NCBI GenBank assembly: GCA_015680685.1
Contig: MNCI01025009.1
Span: 1-64,000 of the forward strand
DNA: 64,000 bases
Source: Gnetum montanum
Lineage: Eukaryota; Streptophyta; Gnetopsida; Gnetales; Gnetaceae
Direction of reading: 5' to 3'
The position numbers and the translations under genes were made by a program. The notes below the pieces were generated by a model. The model was not told the origin of the DNA. It ran no database searches and saw nothing but the letters and a program-made list of their open reading frames with translations. Shown in pieces: positions 1 to 10,849 of this stretch. Each line of letters opens with the position of its first letter. Position 1 is the stretch's first letter.

Positions 1-488
1 TATTCCCTACACCCAACTATATGAATTATTAGCATTTATGCATGAATCGATCAAATTTCATGGACTTTATTTACCTAAGTGACAAATATTTATAGATGGT
101 AAATTATATAGTTATTAGTTGTTGTCTTCCTAATTTACACTTGTGTTAATCTATGCACATGCTTAAGTGTGGTTGAGGCGTAAGATACTTACTTTTAGGC
201 TTTTTATTATTTTCTTCACTTGTTAAATGATTAAGTAAATAAAGATTTAGTATTTAAACTAACTAATCAATTAGCTAACTAGCCTAATGTAGAGTATATG
301 TTCCTACTTTTTGTACACATCCTAAATCTATATTAATTTTGCTAGGTTACTAAGTGTATACTACTAGGCATACTAAGTATTCATTGCTAGGATTACCAAG
401 CATTAATATGTTATCTTGAAGTGGTCATACTTACATTGCTTACCAATGATAACATTAATTGCTTAATAACAAGAAAGTGAATGGAATA
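1..488 (-). mobile_element. LTR, left part (Athila/Tat-like, subfamily with TATTCCCTA start)
   Basis: This matches the LTRs at 31362-32256 and 53939-54570 over most of its length, including the shared word CTAACTAGCCTAA and the blocks of 'accaagtat' and 'actaggttacc'. By comparison with 53939 the LTR should begin about 15 bases before the window start. It is interrupted at 488 by Element A and resumes at 19326. Related LTRs here whose gag is on the minus strand read in this same direction, so I infer minus orientation. Its internal region, if any, lies outside the window, so it may be a solo LTR. Confidence 0.75.
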
Positions 489-1217
489 TGATGAAGCATC
501 AATAAGTCATGTTGATGGACCCCCATTGATGCAACCTCGTCCATGTGCCCCCATTGACGAGGCCTCGTTTATGTGGTGTTTCCCCATCGATGGGGCCACG
601 TTGACGTAGCATTTGCTAGGTTGACACGGCCCTATCAATGTAGCCCTAGTGCAAAAACTATAAATATGAGTTCCCAGCTAGGTTTATGGGCATCGGATTC
701 ATAGTAGTAGCCGAACTCTTGCAGGTTTTATATTTGAAAGTTAGAATATTTCTCCAGAGTGCCCATAGTAGGAGTGATTGAGTTTATGGATCTTTATTGG
801 AACATTGTTGTACCTAAGCATGATAGTCTATACAGTAATAAAGACGAGCTTCTTGATAAACCTTGTAGCACTCTGGATAGTTTAGATATTTATTTATGCA
901 TTTAATGCTTCTAGTTAATTATTTAATGTTCTCCAATGATTAGGCTAATTAGGTAAGATAAGCTAGATAGATTAAATACATAAGTACAATCGCTTCAAGC
1001 ATAACACATATTCTCTTGGTAATCCCAAAAATGTTATTATTTGGTATGCCCAGTAGCATAGCACTTAGTAACCCAGTAGTGGATATGTGGGTTCANCAGC
1101 ACTTAGTAACCCAATAGTGGATATGTGGGTTCAAGATGTGTACAAAACGTTTGAACGGATGCTTATGTTAGGATTAGTTAGATACCAATTAGTTAGTGAA
1201 TTTACATTAGTCATTAA

Positions 1218-1257
<40 letters not shown>

Positions 1258-1492
1258 AAGAATCCAAAAACATAAAACATAAACTGATAAAAATGATATG
1301 CCTTGATCACTCTTAACCATACCATTATGCTTCAAAAGTGTAATCGGAAAGACAACGAATGACCTTAGGGTAAGGTTTTCTTTCTAGAAGACTAGTGTAT
1401 CAAAACTATAAAGTCCACAAAATTTTACCAAATCGTGCATGAACACTTTGTGATTTGTATGGTTGGACATAGGGGTACCTTGCCATTCACCA
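489..1492 (+). repeat. 5' LTR of Element A
   Basis: It starts TGATGAAGCATC and ends CATTCACCA just before the primer site. It aligns along its length with 18345-19325. U3 carries GC-rich repeated words around 'CCCCATTGACGAGGCC', then a TATA box (CTATAAATA near 658), a polyadenylation-type AATAAA within 'gtaataaagacgagc' near 838, and a CT microsatellite at 1221-1254. The N at 1096 is flanked by a near-identical 37-bp duplicate, so the true LTR is probably about 37 bp shorter. Confidence 0.88.
658..666 (+). promoter_or_regulatory. TATA box of Element A 5' LTR
   Basis: CTATAAATA lies about 170 bp into the LTR, downstream of GC-rich U3 repeats and upstream of the AATAAA signal. The same box occurs in the 3' LTR (18515-18523) and in Element B (33043-33052), so it marks the probable U3/R transcription start region. 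Confidence 0.6.
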
Positions 1493-1493
1493 T

Positions 1494-1511
1494 TGGCATC
1501 ATTGTCGAGGA
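1494..1511 (+). other. Primer binding site, tRNA-Asp type (Element A)
   Basis: TGGCATCATTGTCGAGGA follows the LTR by one base. It matches the plant tRNA-Asp complementary site used by Athila-type elements (TGGCGCCGTTGCCGGGGA) except for a few transition-type changes. The equivalent sites of Elements B, 1, 3 and 4 are less decayed and support the assignment. Confidence 0.8.
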
Positions 1512-1659
1512 CTTTATTTGTTGAAACATGTGCTATCTAGGATTAGTGAATATTATTAATATCATTGGATGAACTCAAGATCAACATCACTCTCACATGA
1601 CATATAACTATTAATCACAATGATAATTTTCATTATTGCAAAATTTATTTTTCCCACAG

Positions 1660-2568
1660 GCATGAAGATGTCAAACCACTAGTCCCACAAGAGTACAAAG
1701 TGGTAGATACTCATCCAAATGAGTATGTATCAAACTTCATCTCCATCCTACATCAGGATGAACAGCTATGATGGCATGATATGGAGGACAACATTGTATT
1801 GCCTCCTAATCAGTCTATGCCCAAGATGCTATTTAAACCCTTAAAAATTTCAGCATCTTAGATCTTCATGAGGAATATGTTGTGAATGATCATAACACTT
1901 GGGACTACCAGCCCACTGAAACACAATGCAAGCAAGATCAACACCAGGTGAAGCACCACCAATTTATGAAGAGGAAAAATTTCACTAATCCCTTGTTCCT
2001 CCTAAATTAATATGATAATGAGGATCCTCCCTTTGAAGGTTCTCAACATGAAGTTTCTTAACCCCTTATTATTGGTAATAAGGGTGTGACCCTAAACCTG
2101 CAATCCACTATTCATAAACTAGGTTCGAGAAAAAGTGATAGTCAAGGTAGGGACTTAGGTAAACATCACAATGGTAAGGGATCTAGAGATTGTGGTCATA
2201 ATGAATGAAGAGGTGGTGGTGGTGTTACATCTTCCTCTTCATCCAATTCTAAACATTTCTCTTCATCTTCTAATTCTCATAGAAGCTGTTGTCAAAATAA
2301 TCATGTTGAAGGTAATCAATAAGATAATAGAGACCATCAAGGTAATCAAGAATGCAGAGATGATAGAAACCATCATTGATAAAATCATGATGATGAACCT
2401 CTATTGGTGACTCAAAGCATGCTCAACATTGCAGAGGAGTAAAGATCCTAACTAGCCATATGAAAGATAGTTGGATCAAGTGCCTAAACATGAGTAATAT
2501 CTCATAATTTAAGGGTAGATACAATTTTTATCCACAAAATCATCTATAAGCTTTTCCCTTTGCTTATG
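1660..2568 (+). pseudogene. gag: gag, N-terminal part (Element A)
   Basis: This is the N-terminal part of the Gag capsid polyprotein. The words 'YKVV..HPNEYV..F..ILHQDE' near 1697-1760 and 'D(M/I)(E/R)..I.LP' near 1780 correspond to the gag starts of Elements B (34011) and 4 (45315). A low-complexity stretch rich in Ser, His and Asn (about 2170-2400) matches the Ser/His-rich part of Element 3 gag. It is broken by several stops and frame changes. The reading runs up to the Element 1 insertion at 2569 and resumes at 8628, in the family's conserved 'PQNHLQAFHNAYAL' region. Confidence 0.7.
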
Positions 2569-3455
2569 TGATGAGTGGCAAGTTACCCCTACACTCAACC
2601 ATACAAATATGAGTGTTTCATGCACGATCTAGTCGAACTCTGTAGACAACTAGTTGTGGTATCCAGATAGTTATTCATTGATTGCAATTTACTGTCTTCC
2701 CACTTGGACTTGTATTTGCTTGTCATGTATGGTATAGTCCAAAGTAAGGTGTATGTGTGTTCCTAAACTAATGCTACTCCTAGAGACAATGAAAAATAAT
2801 CTTTAATTAAGCTAGGAGGAAAGGAGGAGAGAGTTAAACTAAGAGGAGATAAGGAGAGAAAATCTAAGCTAGCTTAAGTGTAATGAGCCTTCATTCCTTA
2901 ATCATCCATACACATCTTAGGCCTCATGCATGACTACCACTGGGATTACCAAGTGCATGGCCCGAGTATACTACTAGGATACCAAGTAGTCACATGTAGA
3001 TGCTCGTGATTCAGTTGTACTCATTCTACATTTAATAACAATAAAAATTAGGTGAATGTTGTAATGATGAAGTAATCCCAATATTTATTTCCAGTCATGT
3101 GCATGTCCAAGTACGTCACACTTGAATAAAGGATGTCATACAATTACAATCATCACACTATGGGGCATGCACTAGGAGAAAGGGTTGAGAGGAAAAGAAT
3201 GACAAAAAAACTCTACTCTAACACTAAAATAACCTCTAAAACTTACTTAAAAAACTGTATTTATTGGCCCACATAGGAACCATGATATCATGTACCCCAT
3301 ATCGCTTGTGAGGTCACGATATCGTGTACCCAATAATGGGGGTCTGATATCGTGACCTATCAAACCTGGTATCTTATACCTGATATCAGGGGTCTGATAA
3401 TAGGGTTCCAATAACATGGATCCGATAATAGGACCTCACAAACCATGATTCATCA
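2569..3455 (-). repeat. 3' LTR of Element 1
   Basis: On the plus strand it reads TGATGAGTGGCAAG at the start and CATGATTCATCA at the end; TGATGAG and CTCATCA are short terminal inverted repeats of the family. It aligns throughout with 7750-8622. The U3 end (about 3250-3440) contains several GATATC-type words, for example near 3285, 3313 and 3345. Confidence 0.9.
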
Positions 3456-3463
3456 TACCCCCA
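3456..3463 (-). other. Polypurine tract (Element 1)
   Basis: Plus-strand TACCCCCA directly abuts the LTR end, so the minus strand reads TGGGGGTA next to the 3' LTR. The same tract occurs beside the 3' LTRs of Elements 2 and 3, and in plus orientation at 18335-18344 in Element A. It is the expected second-strand primer. Confidence 0.75.
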
Positions 3464-3599
3464 CAACTGAATAACAACTTGTCCTTGAGTCAAAGAAAGT
3501 GAGGAACAAGTTCAATTGATTACACAATGGATAAGTATGGGATTATTAATTGACTATAAATGTATTCATGTCATAGTGGAGAATTAAACAAAGTTTGAA

Positions 3600-4070
3600 C
3601 ACAGACAAAAAAGACAAAGCTTTTGGGGCTCATGGGGTTCCCAGTAGTGGTGGCTCCTCCACGGGTGCCTTTCCTTTATTCTGTGCACTAGGCTTTTGAG
3701 ATTGATATCATTGAAGAAGCACCTAGCATTTCTTCTCTTCTATCCATGGATTATGAGCCATCCATGCTGATGTTCCAATGTTTGATGGATTTGGCACTTT
3801 CCATGGACACAGCAGATGCAGGAACACTTGATTCGCCTTGACATGCCATGTCGCAAATAGCCATCATTCCTCTTCATAGGCTCAGGCCCTGACCTCTCCT
3901 CCTTTTTCTTGGATAGATTATGTAGTAATAGGAGTTCCATGATGGATTTTGAATGATTTTGCCTCCTACTTTGCATGTTCTTCATGAGGTCCCCTTGAGC
4001 CTCTACCTCCCCCTGGTTGTTCAGTTGCACCTTGCAAAGGTCCTCCTTATTGTGCTCTTTTAGGGGCCAT
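3600..4070 (-). pseudogene. ORF2 remnant (N-terminal part), Element 1
   Basis: An ATG at 4070 follows directly after a splice-acceptor-like TTAG. The first residues read MAPKRAQ, and Element 2 reads MAPKRGQQ at the same place; a basic, Gly/Gln-rich stretch follows in both. The C-terminal end near 3630-3650 (reading about 'EEPP.LGT') also matches Element 2. Much of the long ORF2 of Element A is missing between these two ends, and there are stops and a frame change. The function is unknown. It shows that the gag-only family retains the start of the same extra ORF. Confidence 0.6.
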
Positions 4071-4144
4071 CTAAGATCACACAAAGATAAATTTTTAGTA
4101 AGGCTATTGAAAGAAGTTCAATTATTTTATACCTTACTCATTAC
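4071..4144 (-). other. Putative 74-bp mini-intron before ORF2 (Element 1)
   Basis: On the minus strand the exon end AAAG is followed by GTAATGAG, then CCTTACTAAAAA as a branch-site candidate, then GTGATCTTAG directly before the ATG. Elements 2, 3 and A have the same arrangement with introns of 60-68 bp, so the sequence is probably a real intron in the ORF2 leader. No transcript evidence is available here. Confidence 0.6.
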
Positions 4145-4385
4145 CTTTAATAAATATTTAATTCTTTACTTAGTGTGATTTTAGAGTTAGAAATTTTTCA
4201 AGGAAGTTGCACTAAAAGTTCAATGTCAGACCTGATTTGTTTAGGTGACACATAAAAGGACATGGAATGGTTTTGAGGAACGTTTGATAAAATGATGACA
4301 AAGGAAAGAATAGATTTGGCAATGAAGTACTCAGAGGGTATAAAATGATGTGGTGGTGTGCAACAAGTACACATTACAAAAGTCA

Positions 4386-4460
4386 TGCAAGTGGATCCTC
4401 CCCAAAGCACGTTCCAACCTATAATGCCCTTACGTAACCACACCTTAAAATGTTCGTAGG
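4386..4460 (-). promoter_or_regulatory. Conserved upstream block of ORF2 (Element 1)
   Basis: The minus strand contains GGTTACGTAAGGGCATTA and then GGGGAGGATCCACTTGC. Elements 2 (24866-24935), 3 (38882-38960) and A (14389-14452) share the same two words with similar spacing. It lies a few hundred bases upstream of the ORF2 mini-intron. The role is inferred from conservation only. Confidence 0.5.
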
Positions 4461-5237
4461 TACTAGAAGGGTTAAATGCAATCTACACCAATTTCACAAA
4501 ACACACACATGTAAATACCACTATGATGAGGTATAAATTCAACACTACAAAAGTCACGAGTCCTGATTACATGAACAACAAAATGAGGTGAATTATAGAA
4601 GGGATTATAGAGATTGGGCGGTGATATGACTAACTCAAGGCATAATGAATTCTTAGTGTAGGGCATGATTAATGTGTCATTAAACTATAACTCAAAAATT
4701 AGGACCAAGTCCATTCCTCTTATCAGTGACATCACATTATTTCATCCAATGGTGGACATTCATAAGAGGATCATGATAGCAAGGTGTACGATCACTTGGT
4801 GTTTCGTTCAAGGAAGGAGTGATTGCTTTGCAACACTTTGATCTTGATCTTTTCTTTTATTTTTGTGTGGTATCTTTGGCACAATCTTCTTGCTCTTTTT
4901 TTTCTCTTTTTTTTTATGAATGCTTAAGCTAGAGAAGCTACCTACCTTCAAGCATGGGTGCATGTCTTTCCAGTGCAACCCCCTAGAATAGCATTGAGTT
5001 TCCTTAATTAAGTACCTTTTGATTACTCTTACTCCAATTTTTCATTAGATCTACAAGGATCTTAGTATAACCAAGCTACATGATAACTCCTACAAATGTC
5101 ACCAAAGAGAATCCACAAATCCCCTTGATGTCACACCTTGGTCATTCCTGCTTAGTCCATCCTTCTTCGCTCTGGGTATAATAACACAAGGTTACTTTAA
5201 GTTTTACTGATTAGGAATATCATTGTACCCAAGGTAG

Positions 5238-5481
5238 AACCTCTTATTAATAGAATGGGTGGGTGGATGTGATGGGCTCACTACCCAAATAATTAGTCAC
5301 CTGAGACTTGATAGCATAGAACAACACCTCAACCAATGAGTCACATGAGTGTTTTATTCAACCTCTTATTAATAGAATGGGTGGGTGGATGTGATGGGCT
5401 CACTATCCAAATAATTAGTCAGCTGAGACTTGATAGCATATAACAACACCACAACAAATGAGTCACATGAGTGTTTTATTC
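5238..5481. repeat. 122-bp tandem duplication (Element 1 spacer)
   Basis: Two adjacent copies (5238-5359 and 5360-5481) begin aacctcttattaatagaat and differ at only a few positions. Element 2 carries a single copy at the equivalent place (about 25687-25805), so the duplication arose in the Element 1 lineage. Confidence 0.85.
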
Positions 5482-5609
5482 ACAAATGAGATTACTCATA
5501 AAAAGATAAAAATACAGAAAGATAAGGTAATAAATTAAAAGGTGAAAAACTTGAAAATAAAAAGTTGAAAAATTAAAGAAACAGAAAAACATTTATTAAT
5601 TCTATGTTG

Positions 5610-7607
5610 TTAGAATGGAGGATACTCCCCATAGATAAATGGTTGAGCATGACTAGAATTAATAAATGAAACCTTGGGATCCTTGCATGTTGGAAATATT
5701 GGGACCTAGTCATACTTACCCCCTTGGGGTTCACACACTTGATTAGAGTTGACATAGTGGGGTAAGTTATAAGATGTGGTTAATTTATAAGGGGTTGACC
5801 CACTATGGTACTTGTAACCATAAGATGGTATACAAGGATCAACATGTCTCCCCATGTGGCTATATTCATTAGGCCACATAGTTGCTAGAGTATTGAGTGG
5901 TGGCCCTGATAAGGTAACATGAGGTGTTGGGTTCGAAGAGGAAGAAGCACCACAGTGTTGGACTTGTGCTGAGTTGGAGGATGTAGTGGGCTCAGAATTA
6001 TGCTATCCCTTCTTACGATCATTCCAAAAGAAGGGGCGTCTTCGATGTTGAGGAGATTTCCCATTGCTATTGTCAGTAGAAGCACAAGTAATATTCGTGG
6101 CTTGCTGCTGTGATGCAAGCCCTTCTAAAACACTTGGTGGCAATGTAGAATGAGGTGAAGGATGAGAATTTTGAAATTGAGAAGAAGTGTAATGTACATG
6201 AGGTGGTGGTCCTATTGGAGAGGATATGGGTTAATAGTATTGAGGAGAATAATAATAATGTGGTGAGATTGAGGATGTTGACCCAGTTGGAGAAATAAGA
6301 TGTTGAACTTGATAAGCAGTTAGGTTCGGATGGTATGAAGGGTGTAACTAGTTTGAGGATGGCCTCCCCCATGATTGGGATTATTTCCACTATGATCAAA
6401 CATTGTATCTCTATACAAACTCTAGATATAATGCTCTTTCCCAATGCTCCTATAATTGTGATAAGATTGGACATTGGCCCTTGGGATGATCATACAAGAA
6501 AATGTTGCATTGATACATATGATTGACAGTTGAGCTCTTATTTTTTTCAACCCTTCTTTTCAATTGTCTAAAGGTATTTTTTCCTACTTCTTGGTTCATC
6601 ATTACTCTACCTCCTATAATGTTGGCATATTCTCCACACTTTTTATGCATCCATTCCATCATCTTACTGATCTTTGCCTCAATTTCATCCAATTATTATA
6701 GTGTTGGAAAATATGGTTCCACCTCCTTGAGGTGAGTTGATTTCTCCTCTTTATTATCATGGGCCCTTGTTAATTTAAGGTTTTAAGCCTATTGAGATTT
6801 TTCAATGTTTTCCCATTTAGCCATTTCTCCTTCTTCTTTTGCTACCTTCTTGATAAGCACTTGGAGCTAGTGGGTTTCTAGCTTGTATAGTTGACCTTAT
6901 GCATACATCCCTAGGGTTTTCCTTGTTTCATTATGGAGCTCATCTATGATGTGATACATTAGCCTTTTCTTGGAGAACCCATGGCCTAGGCAGTTGTTTA
7001 ATAGTGCATGATATCTTTCTAAGGACATGTCTAAGCGTTCATGTTGTGCTTTCTTCCACTCTTGGATTTGTCTCCTCAAGGTTGAGACTCTTGCATAGGT
7101 TTGATATTTTTCATTAAAGAGTTCTACCATTGTTGGCCATCGTTGAATTGATCTTGGTTTTAAATACCTATACCATACTTTTACTTGGCCAGTGAGTGTC
7201 ATAGGAAAGAGCTTAAGTTTCTGCCTTCCATTATCAATGTTGTTCCATACATAGGCATCATGGAAAGCTTGTAGATGATGTTGCAGATCTAAATCATAGC
7301 CTCCTAAAAACTTAGAAAAGTTATTTAAGTCAAGCCTAAGTAGACAGCTTTCCTTATGGTGCCTTAGGGATATTCAAATAGCCTCTTGTATTTCCATTAG
7401 ACTTGTAGTGGCCAGTAGGGGTTCATCATCACTAGGTATGTTATGCATTTGTGGGTTGGAATGATGTTATCTTTGTTTATGTTCATAGGAAACCCCTACA
7501 TTAGATTGAGTACTGCAAACTTCATCTTCATCATTATATAATTCGTTGGTTCTCCAATGAATTACCTCACTAGTTGTTGCTTTGTCAAAGTCTTATGAGA
7601 GAGACAT
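5610..7607 (-). pseudogene. gag: gag of Element 1 (lineage B)
   Basis: This is a capsid/nucleocapsid polyprotein of about 660 codons. It starts at the minus-strand ATG at 7607 (M-S-L-S, then a stop) and ends at the stop near 5610. The retrotransposon Gag core lies at about 7280-6900, with words such as 'FNEKYQTYARV', 'LRRQIQEWK', 'HERLDM.LERY' and 'NCLGHGFS'. Near 6490 it has a zinc-knuckle-like motif (C..C/F...HPKGQC) with CX2CX3HX4C spacing. The C-terminal third (6470-5610) is rich in Pro, Gln, His and Tyr. Stops and frameshifts break it. The close relative is Element 2 gag; the gag of Elements A, 3, 4 and 5 is a different lineage with a different N-terminus. Confidence 0.8.
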
Positions 7608-7730
7608 GATTGTAAATTTGTGTGTGTTTTAATTACAATTATTGTTATTATTATTATTCTAAAAGATATATCATCAAGGCTTTGTTACAACGATCTTCGA
7701 TGATGTAACTAATCTAAATAACTAACACCG

Positions 7731-7748
7731 TCCTTGGCAACGGTGCCA
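7731..7748 (-). other. Primer binding site, tRNA-Asp type (Element 1)
   Basis: Plus-strand TCCTTGGCAACGGTGCCA gives TGGCACCGTTGCCAAGGA on the minus strand, differing at two positions from the standard plant tRNA-Asp site. It lies one base from the LTR, which fixes the orientation of Element 1 as minus. Confidence 0.88.
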
Positions 7749-7749
7749 A

Positions 7750-8622
7750 TGATGAGTGTCAAGGTACCCCTACACTCAACCATACAAATATGATCATTTC
7801 ACATATGATCTATTCAAACTCTACAGACAAGCTAGTTGTGGTATCCAAATAGTTACTTATTGATCATAGTTTGCTATCTTCTCACCTAGACTAGTATTTG
7901 TTTGTCACATATGGTTTAGTCTAGAGTGAGATGTATAATGTGTTCCTAAACTAATGCTACTCCTGGAGACAATGGAAAATAATCTTTAATTAAGCCAAGA
8001 GGAAAGAGAGAGAGAGTTAAACTAAGAGGAGATAGGGAGAGAGAATCTAAGCTAGCCTAAGTATGATGAGCATCTATTCCTTAATCATCTGTATGCATCT
8101 TAGGCCTCATGCACAACTACCACTGGGATTACCAAGTGCATGGCCTAAGTACACTACTGGGATACCAAGTAGTCACATGTAGATGCCCATGATTAATTCG
8201 TACCGATTCTACATTTAATAACAATAAAAATTAAGTAATTAAACTAAGTGAATGCTACAATGATGAAGTAATCTTTATCTTTATTTTTGATCATGTGCGT
8301 GTCCAAGTATGTCACACTTGAATAAAGGATGTCATACAATTACAATCATCACACTACGGGCATGCATTGAGAGAAAGGGTTGAGAGGAAAAGAATGATAA
8401 AAATACTCTACTCTAACACTAAACTGACTTCTAAAACTTACTAAAAAAAGTTGACACTTCCCATGTGCCTACATGTGTATTATAGGCCCACACAGGAACC
8501 ATGATATCGTGTACCTGATATTGCTTCTGAGGTTACAATATCGTGTACCTGATATTAGACCTGGTATCCTGTACCTAGTATTAGGGGTCCGATAATAGGA
8601 CCTAATAGACCATGACTCATCA
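7750..8622 (-). repeat. 5' LTR of Element 1
   Basis: It begins TGATGAGTGTCAAGG beside the primer site and ends CATGACTCATCA. It aligns with 2569-3455. It contains the paired 'accactgggattaccaagtgc' and 'gggataccaagtagtcac' words and the AATAAA-type signal (minus strand near 8280), and a U3 segment with GATATCG-type words at about 8500-8560. Confidence 0.9.
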
Positions 8623-8627
8623 TTATG

Positions 8628-10110
8628 CCTTACTACATTGAAAATGACCAGCAAAAAGTCAAGCTTTTCCTCAAGACACTCATTAAGGAAGCTAAGAGTT
8701 GGTACAAGTCCTTGGAACTAGAATCCATTTGTTGATGGAATACCATGCGCTAGTTGTTTAATGACAAATACTAGATGTACTCCAAAGTGTCTAACTTGAG
8801 AAGGCAAATCCAAGGTTGAAAATAGAGAACACATGAACCCTTAGATGCTACCATGGGTAGATATTATTCACTCTTACATCAATGCCCTAGCCATGGTTAT
8901 TCTCAAAGGGAATTGCTCCACCACATCATAGACAGGCTCAGAGAAAAAACTAGAAGAATTCTTGGGGTTTATGCCTAAGGAAAACTATCTGAATTAAGAG
9001 CTCATCAAATCCAAAGGCTTATAGAGTAGGTAGTAGAAGAAAAAGTTGAGTTGCAAAAAAAGGAAAGTGCAAAAGAGTATAATAGACATCCTTCCATCAA
9101 GAAATGAGAGGTCTAATTTTGTAACAAGGAGGAGTCACCACTTGATGAAGTGGTGAATAGGATAACATTACCCTTCCAAAAATCTATTTTTGATATTTTG
9201 GAAAAGGTTGATAAATTATGGGACTCTTTGGATGAAAAATTTCAAATTTCTATGAACATTGTTGAAGAATACAAAGATAAAAATAGTGATTGTAACCGTA
9301 GGAGATGAAAAGAAGCTAAATGTGCCTACCAGAAAGGAAAGGGCAAAGCTGCTACAATAGAGGAAGTTATGGAGATAGACTCTGAAGATGATACCAGTTG
9401 TGAAATTTTTCAATATGAACATCCAAAGGGATGTTGCCTTATGGTGTAACACTTCTAAGAGTCTAGGGTGTACACATTGAATCCTCGACTAGCATGTAGG
9501 CAAGCACCTAAATGATTTCCTTATCCTCAAGGCAATCCAAAGCAATTCCACTAGCAACAATAAGCTTATTATCCAAATGGAGCTCCACCACAACAATATG
9601 AAAAACACAAATAGTGGCACCAAACACAATCATGAGCAATTCCACCACCAAGGTAACAATATCCTTACAGGCAACCAGATCCATACGGGTACTATGTTCA
9701 GCAACCCATCTCTCCAAGAAGTTCTGCAATCCACACCTCATTTCAGCATCACTATTACTCTCTAGAGTATCATCAAACACATCCACTATCTACTAGAGGG
9801 AAGAACCCATACCCATACCACCCTCTGCATCTCTCTACACACATCCCTCAACCCTCAACCCAATTACCTCCTACTCTATCCATGCAGGAAGAAACTCCTC
9901 CACAACCGTAGCAACAGAATACTATGAGGGCAATACATTCACAATTGACTTTCCAGTTAAGTGGTTCAAATAGTCGATCTAGGAAACAACCCCTTTTTTA
10001 ACCTAACAATCCTTCCAAACCCTCAAAACCTAATGTGACTATTTTCCCTACATCTCCAACACCCTCATCCTCTACATCAAACACCTTCAAGTGATCTTGA
10101 AACCAAACGC
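8628..10110 (+). pseudogene. gag: gag, C-terminal part (Element A)
   Basis: It continues Element A gag after the nested insertion. The Gag core is recognisable at about 8628-9010: 'EAKSWYKSLE', 'SNLRRQIQG', 'THEPLDATMGRYYSLLHQC', then 'REKTRRILGVYA'. A charged region follows. A zinc-knuckle-like motif near 9400-9440 reads C..F...HPKGCC, with the first-pair second Cys lost. A Pro/Gln/Tyr-rich tail (about 9520-9930) follows, as in the other elements. Many stops are present. Confidence 0.78.
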
Positions 10111-10129
10111 TACCTTGGATTTGACTGTG

Positions 10130-10700
10130 ATGTTAACTCTTGTTGTTTCAGATTGGATCAAGGCTAGCAATCTTTCCACAAAAAGATATGAGCCAGGAAG
10201 TGCTCTCATTTACCTATAGATCGCTAGAAATGAGCCATGCAAGGTTCTTCTTAATTCTAGTTTTGGTGTCAATTTCATCTCTCCTGACATGTACAAGGCC
10301 TAGAACCTACCACCTCTCAATAAAAGCAACATCTATTTAAAATTCATAGATCAATTAATTACTATTCCTCTAGGATTAGTGGAGGACATTATAACCATAG
10401 TTAGTGGATGGTCCTATCGTACCAATTTTCTAGTGATTAGGGTTGAAAACAACAAAGGTGAGTCTCCCACACAGTCAGTGCACATATGGGCATCAAGGAC
10501 CTCTCCTTCGAAATCTCCAAGGAAAATAAATTTGGAAACATAGAGAATAAGTGTATTCCATGCATTGTGTACAACAATAATGGGTTCAATTATGTCCAAA
10601 AGATTTGGTCCATCAAAAGTACATACATCAAAGCATGCAATCAGTGTGCACAAGAAACAGATATTCAAAGGTTTCTATACGTAGCAACCACAAAATAGAA
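10130..10700 (+). pseudogene. Retroviral-type aspartic protease domain (Element A), active site altered
   Basis: After the Gag tail comes a protease-like region. 'VLLNSSFGVNFIS' occupies the place of the usual LLDSGS-VNLIS active-site strand, followed by 'MYKAWNLPPL', 'IPLGLVEDIIT' and 'GWSYRTNFLVI'. The catalytic Asp codon is Asn (AAT at 10253-10255) and the Gly is Ser. Element 3 keeps Asp-Ser-Gly at this position. Elements 4 and 5 share the Asn-Ser-Ser form, so the change is not private to this copy. Frameshifts follow after 10460. Confidence 0.72.
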
Positions 10701-10849
10701 GGGCACCCAGTGTTTGATAGCTGACTTAGATAGTAGCACATTATGCATAAAACCAACTAAGAGCCTAACATGTGGTTATGTTGAAAGCATGGATGAACTT
10801 GAGCAAGTTCATCACCAACTCTCTAATGATGAAGATGATGATACCTATT

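Larger units (their letters stand above)
4145..5609 (-). other. Non-coding spacer between gag and ORF2 (Element 1)
   Basis: No coding potential is supported. The stretch aligns with 24110-25938 of Element 2. It includes a conserved block at about 4386-4460 that also occurs in Elements A and 3, T-rich sequence near 4850-4915, and a 122-bp tandem duplication at 5238-5481. I infer a leader and promoter role for the ORF2-proximal part. Confidence 0.55.
2569..8622 (-). mobile_element. Element 1: non-autonomous gag-only LTR retrotransposon (TR-GAG-like), nested in Element A gag
   Basis: It has two LTRs (2569-3455 and 7750-8622), a tRNA-Asp primer site beside the right LTR and a polypurine tract beside the left LTR. 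The 5-bp target duplication is perfect: ttatg at 2564-2568 and 8623-8627. The internal region of about 4.3 kb encodes only a Gag (minus strand), followed by a long non-coding stretch, a mini-intron and the first part of ORF2. No RT, RNase H or integrase is recognisable, so it would have needed enzymes in trans. The layout is that of terminal-repeat retrotransposons with a GAG domain. Confidence 0.88.

Noticed and set aside
1087-1325. Ser-Leu or Arg-Glu repeat proteins across the CT microsatellite
   Set aside because: Pure translation of a dinucleotide repeat inside an LTR, on both strands.
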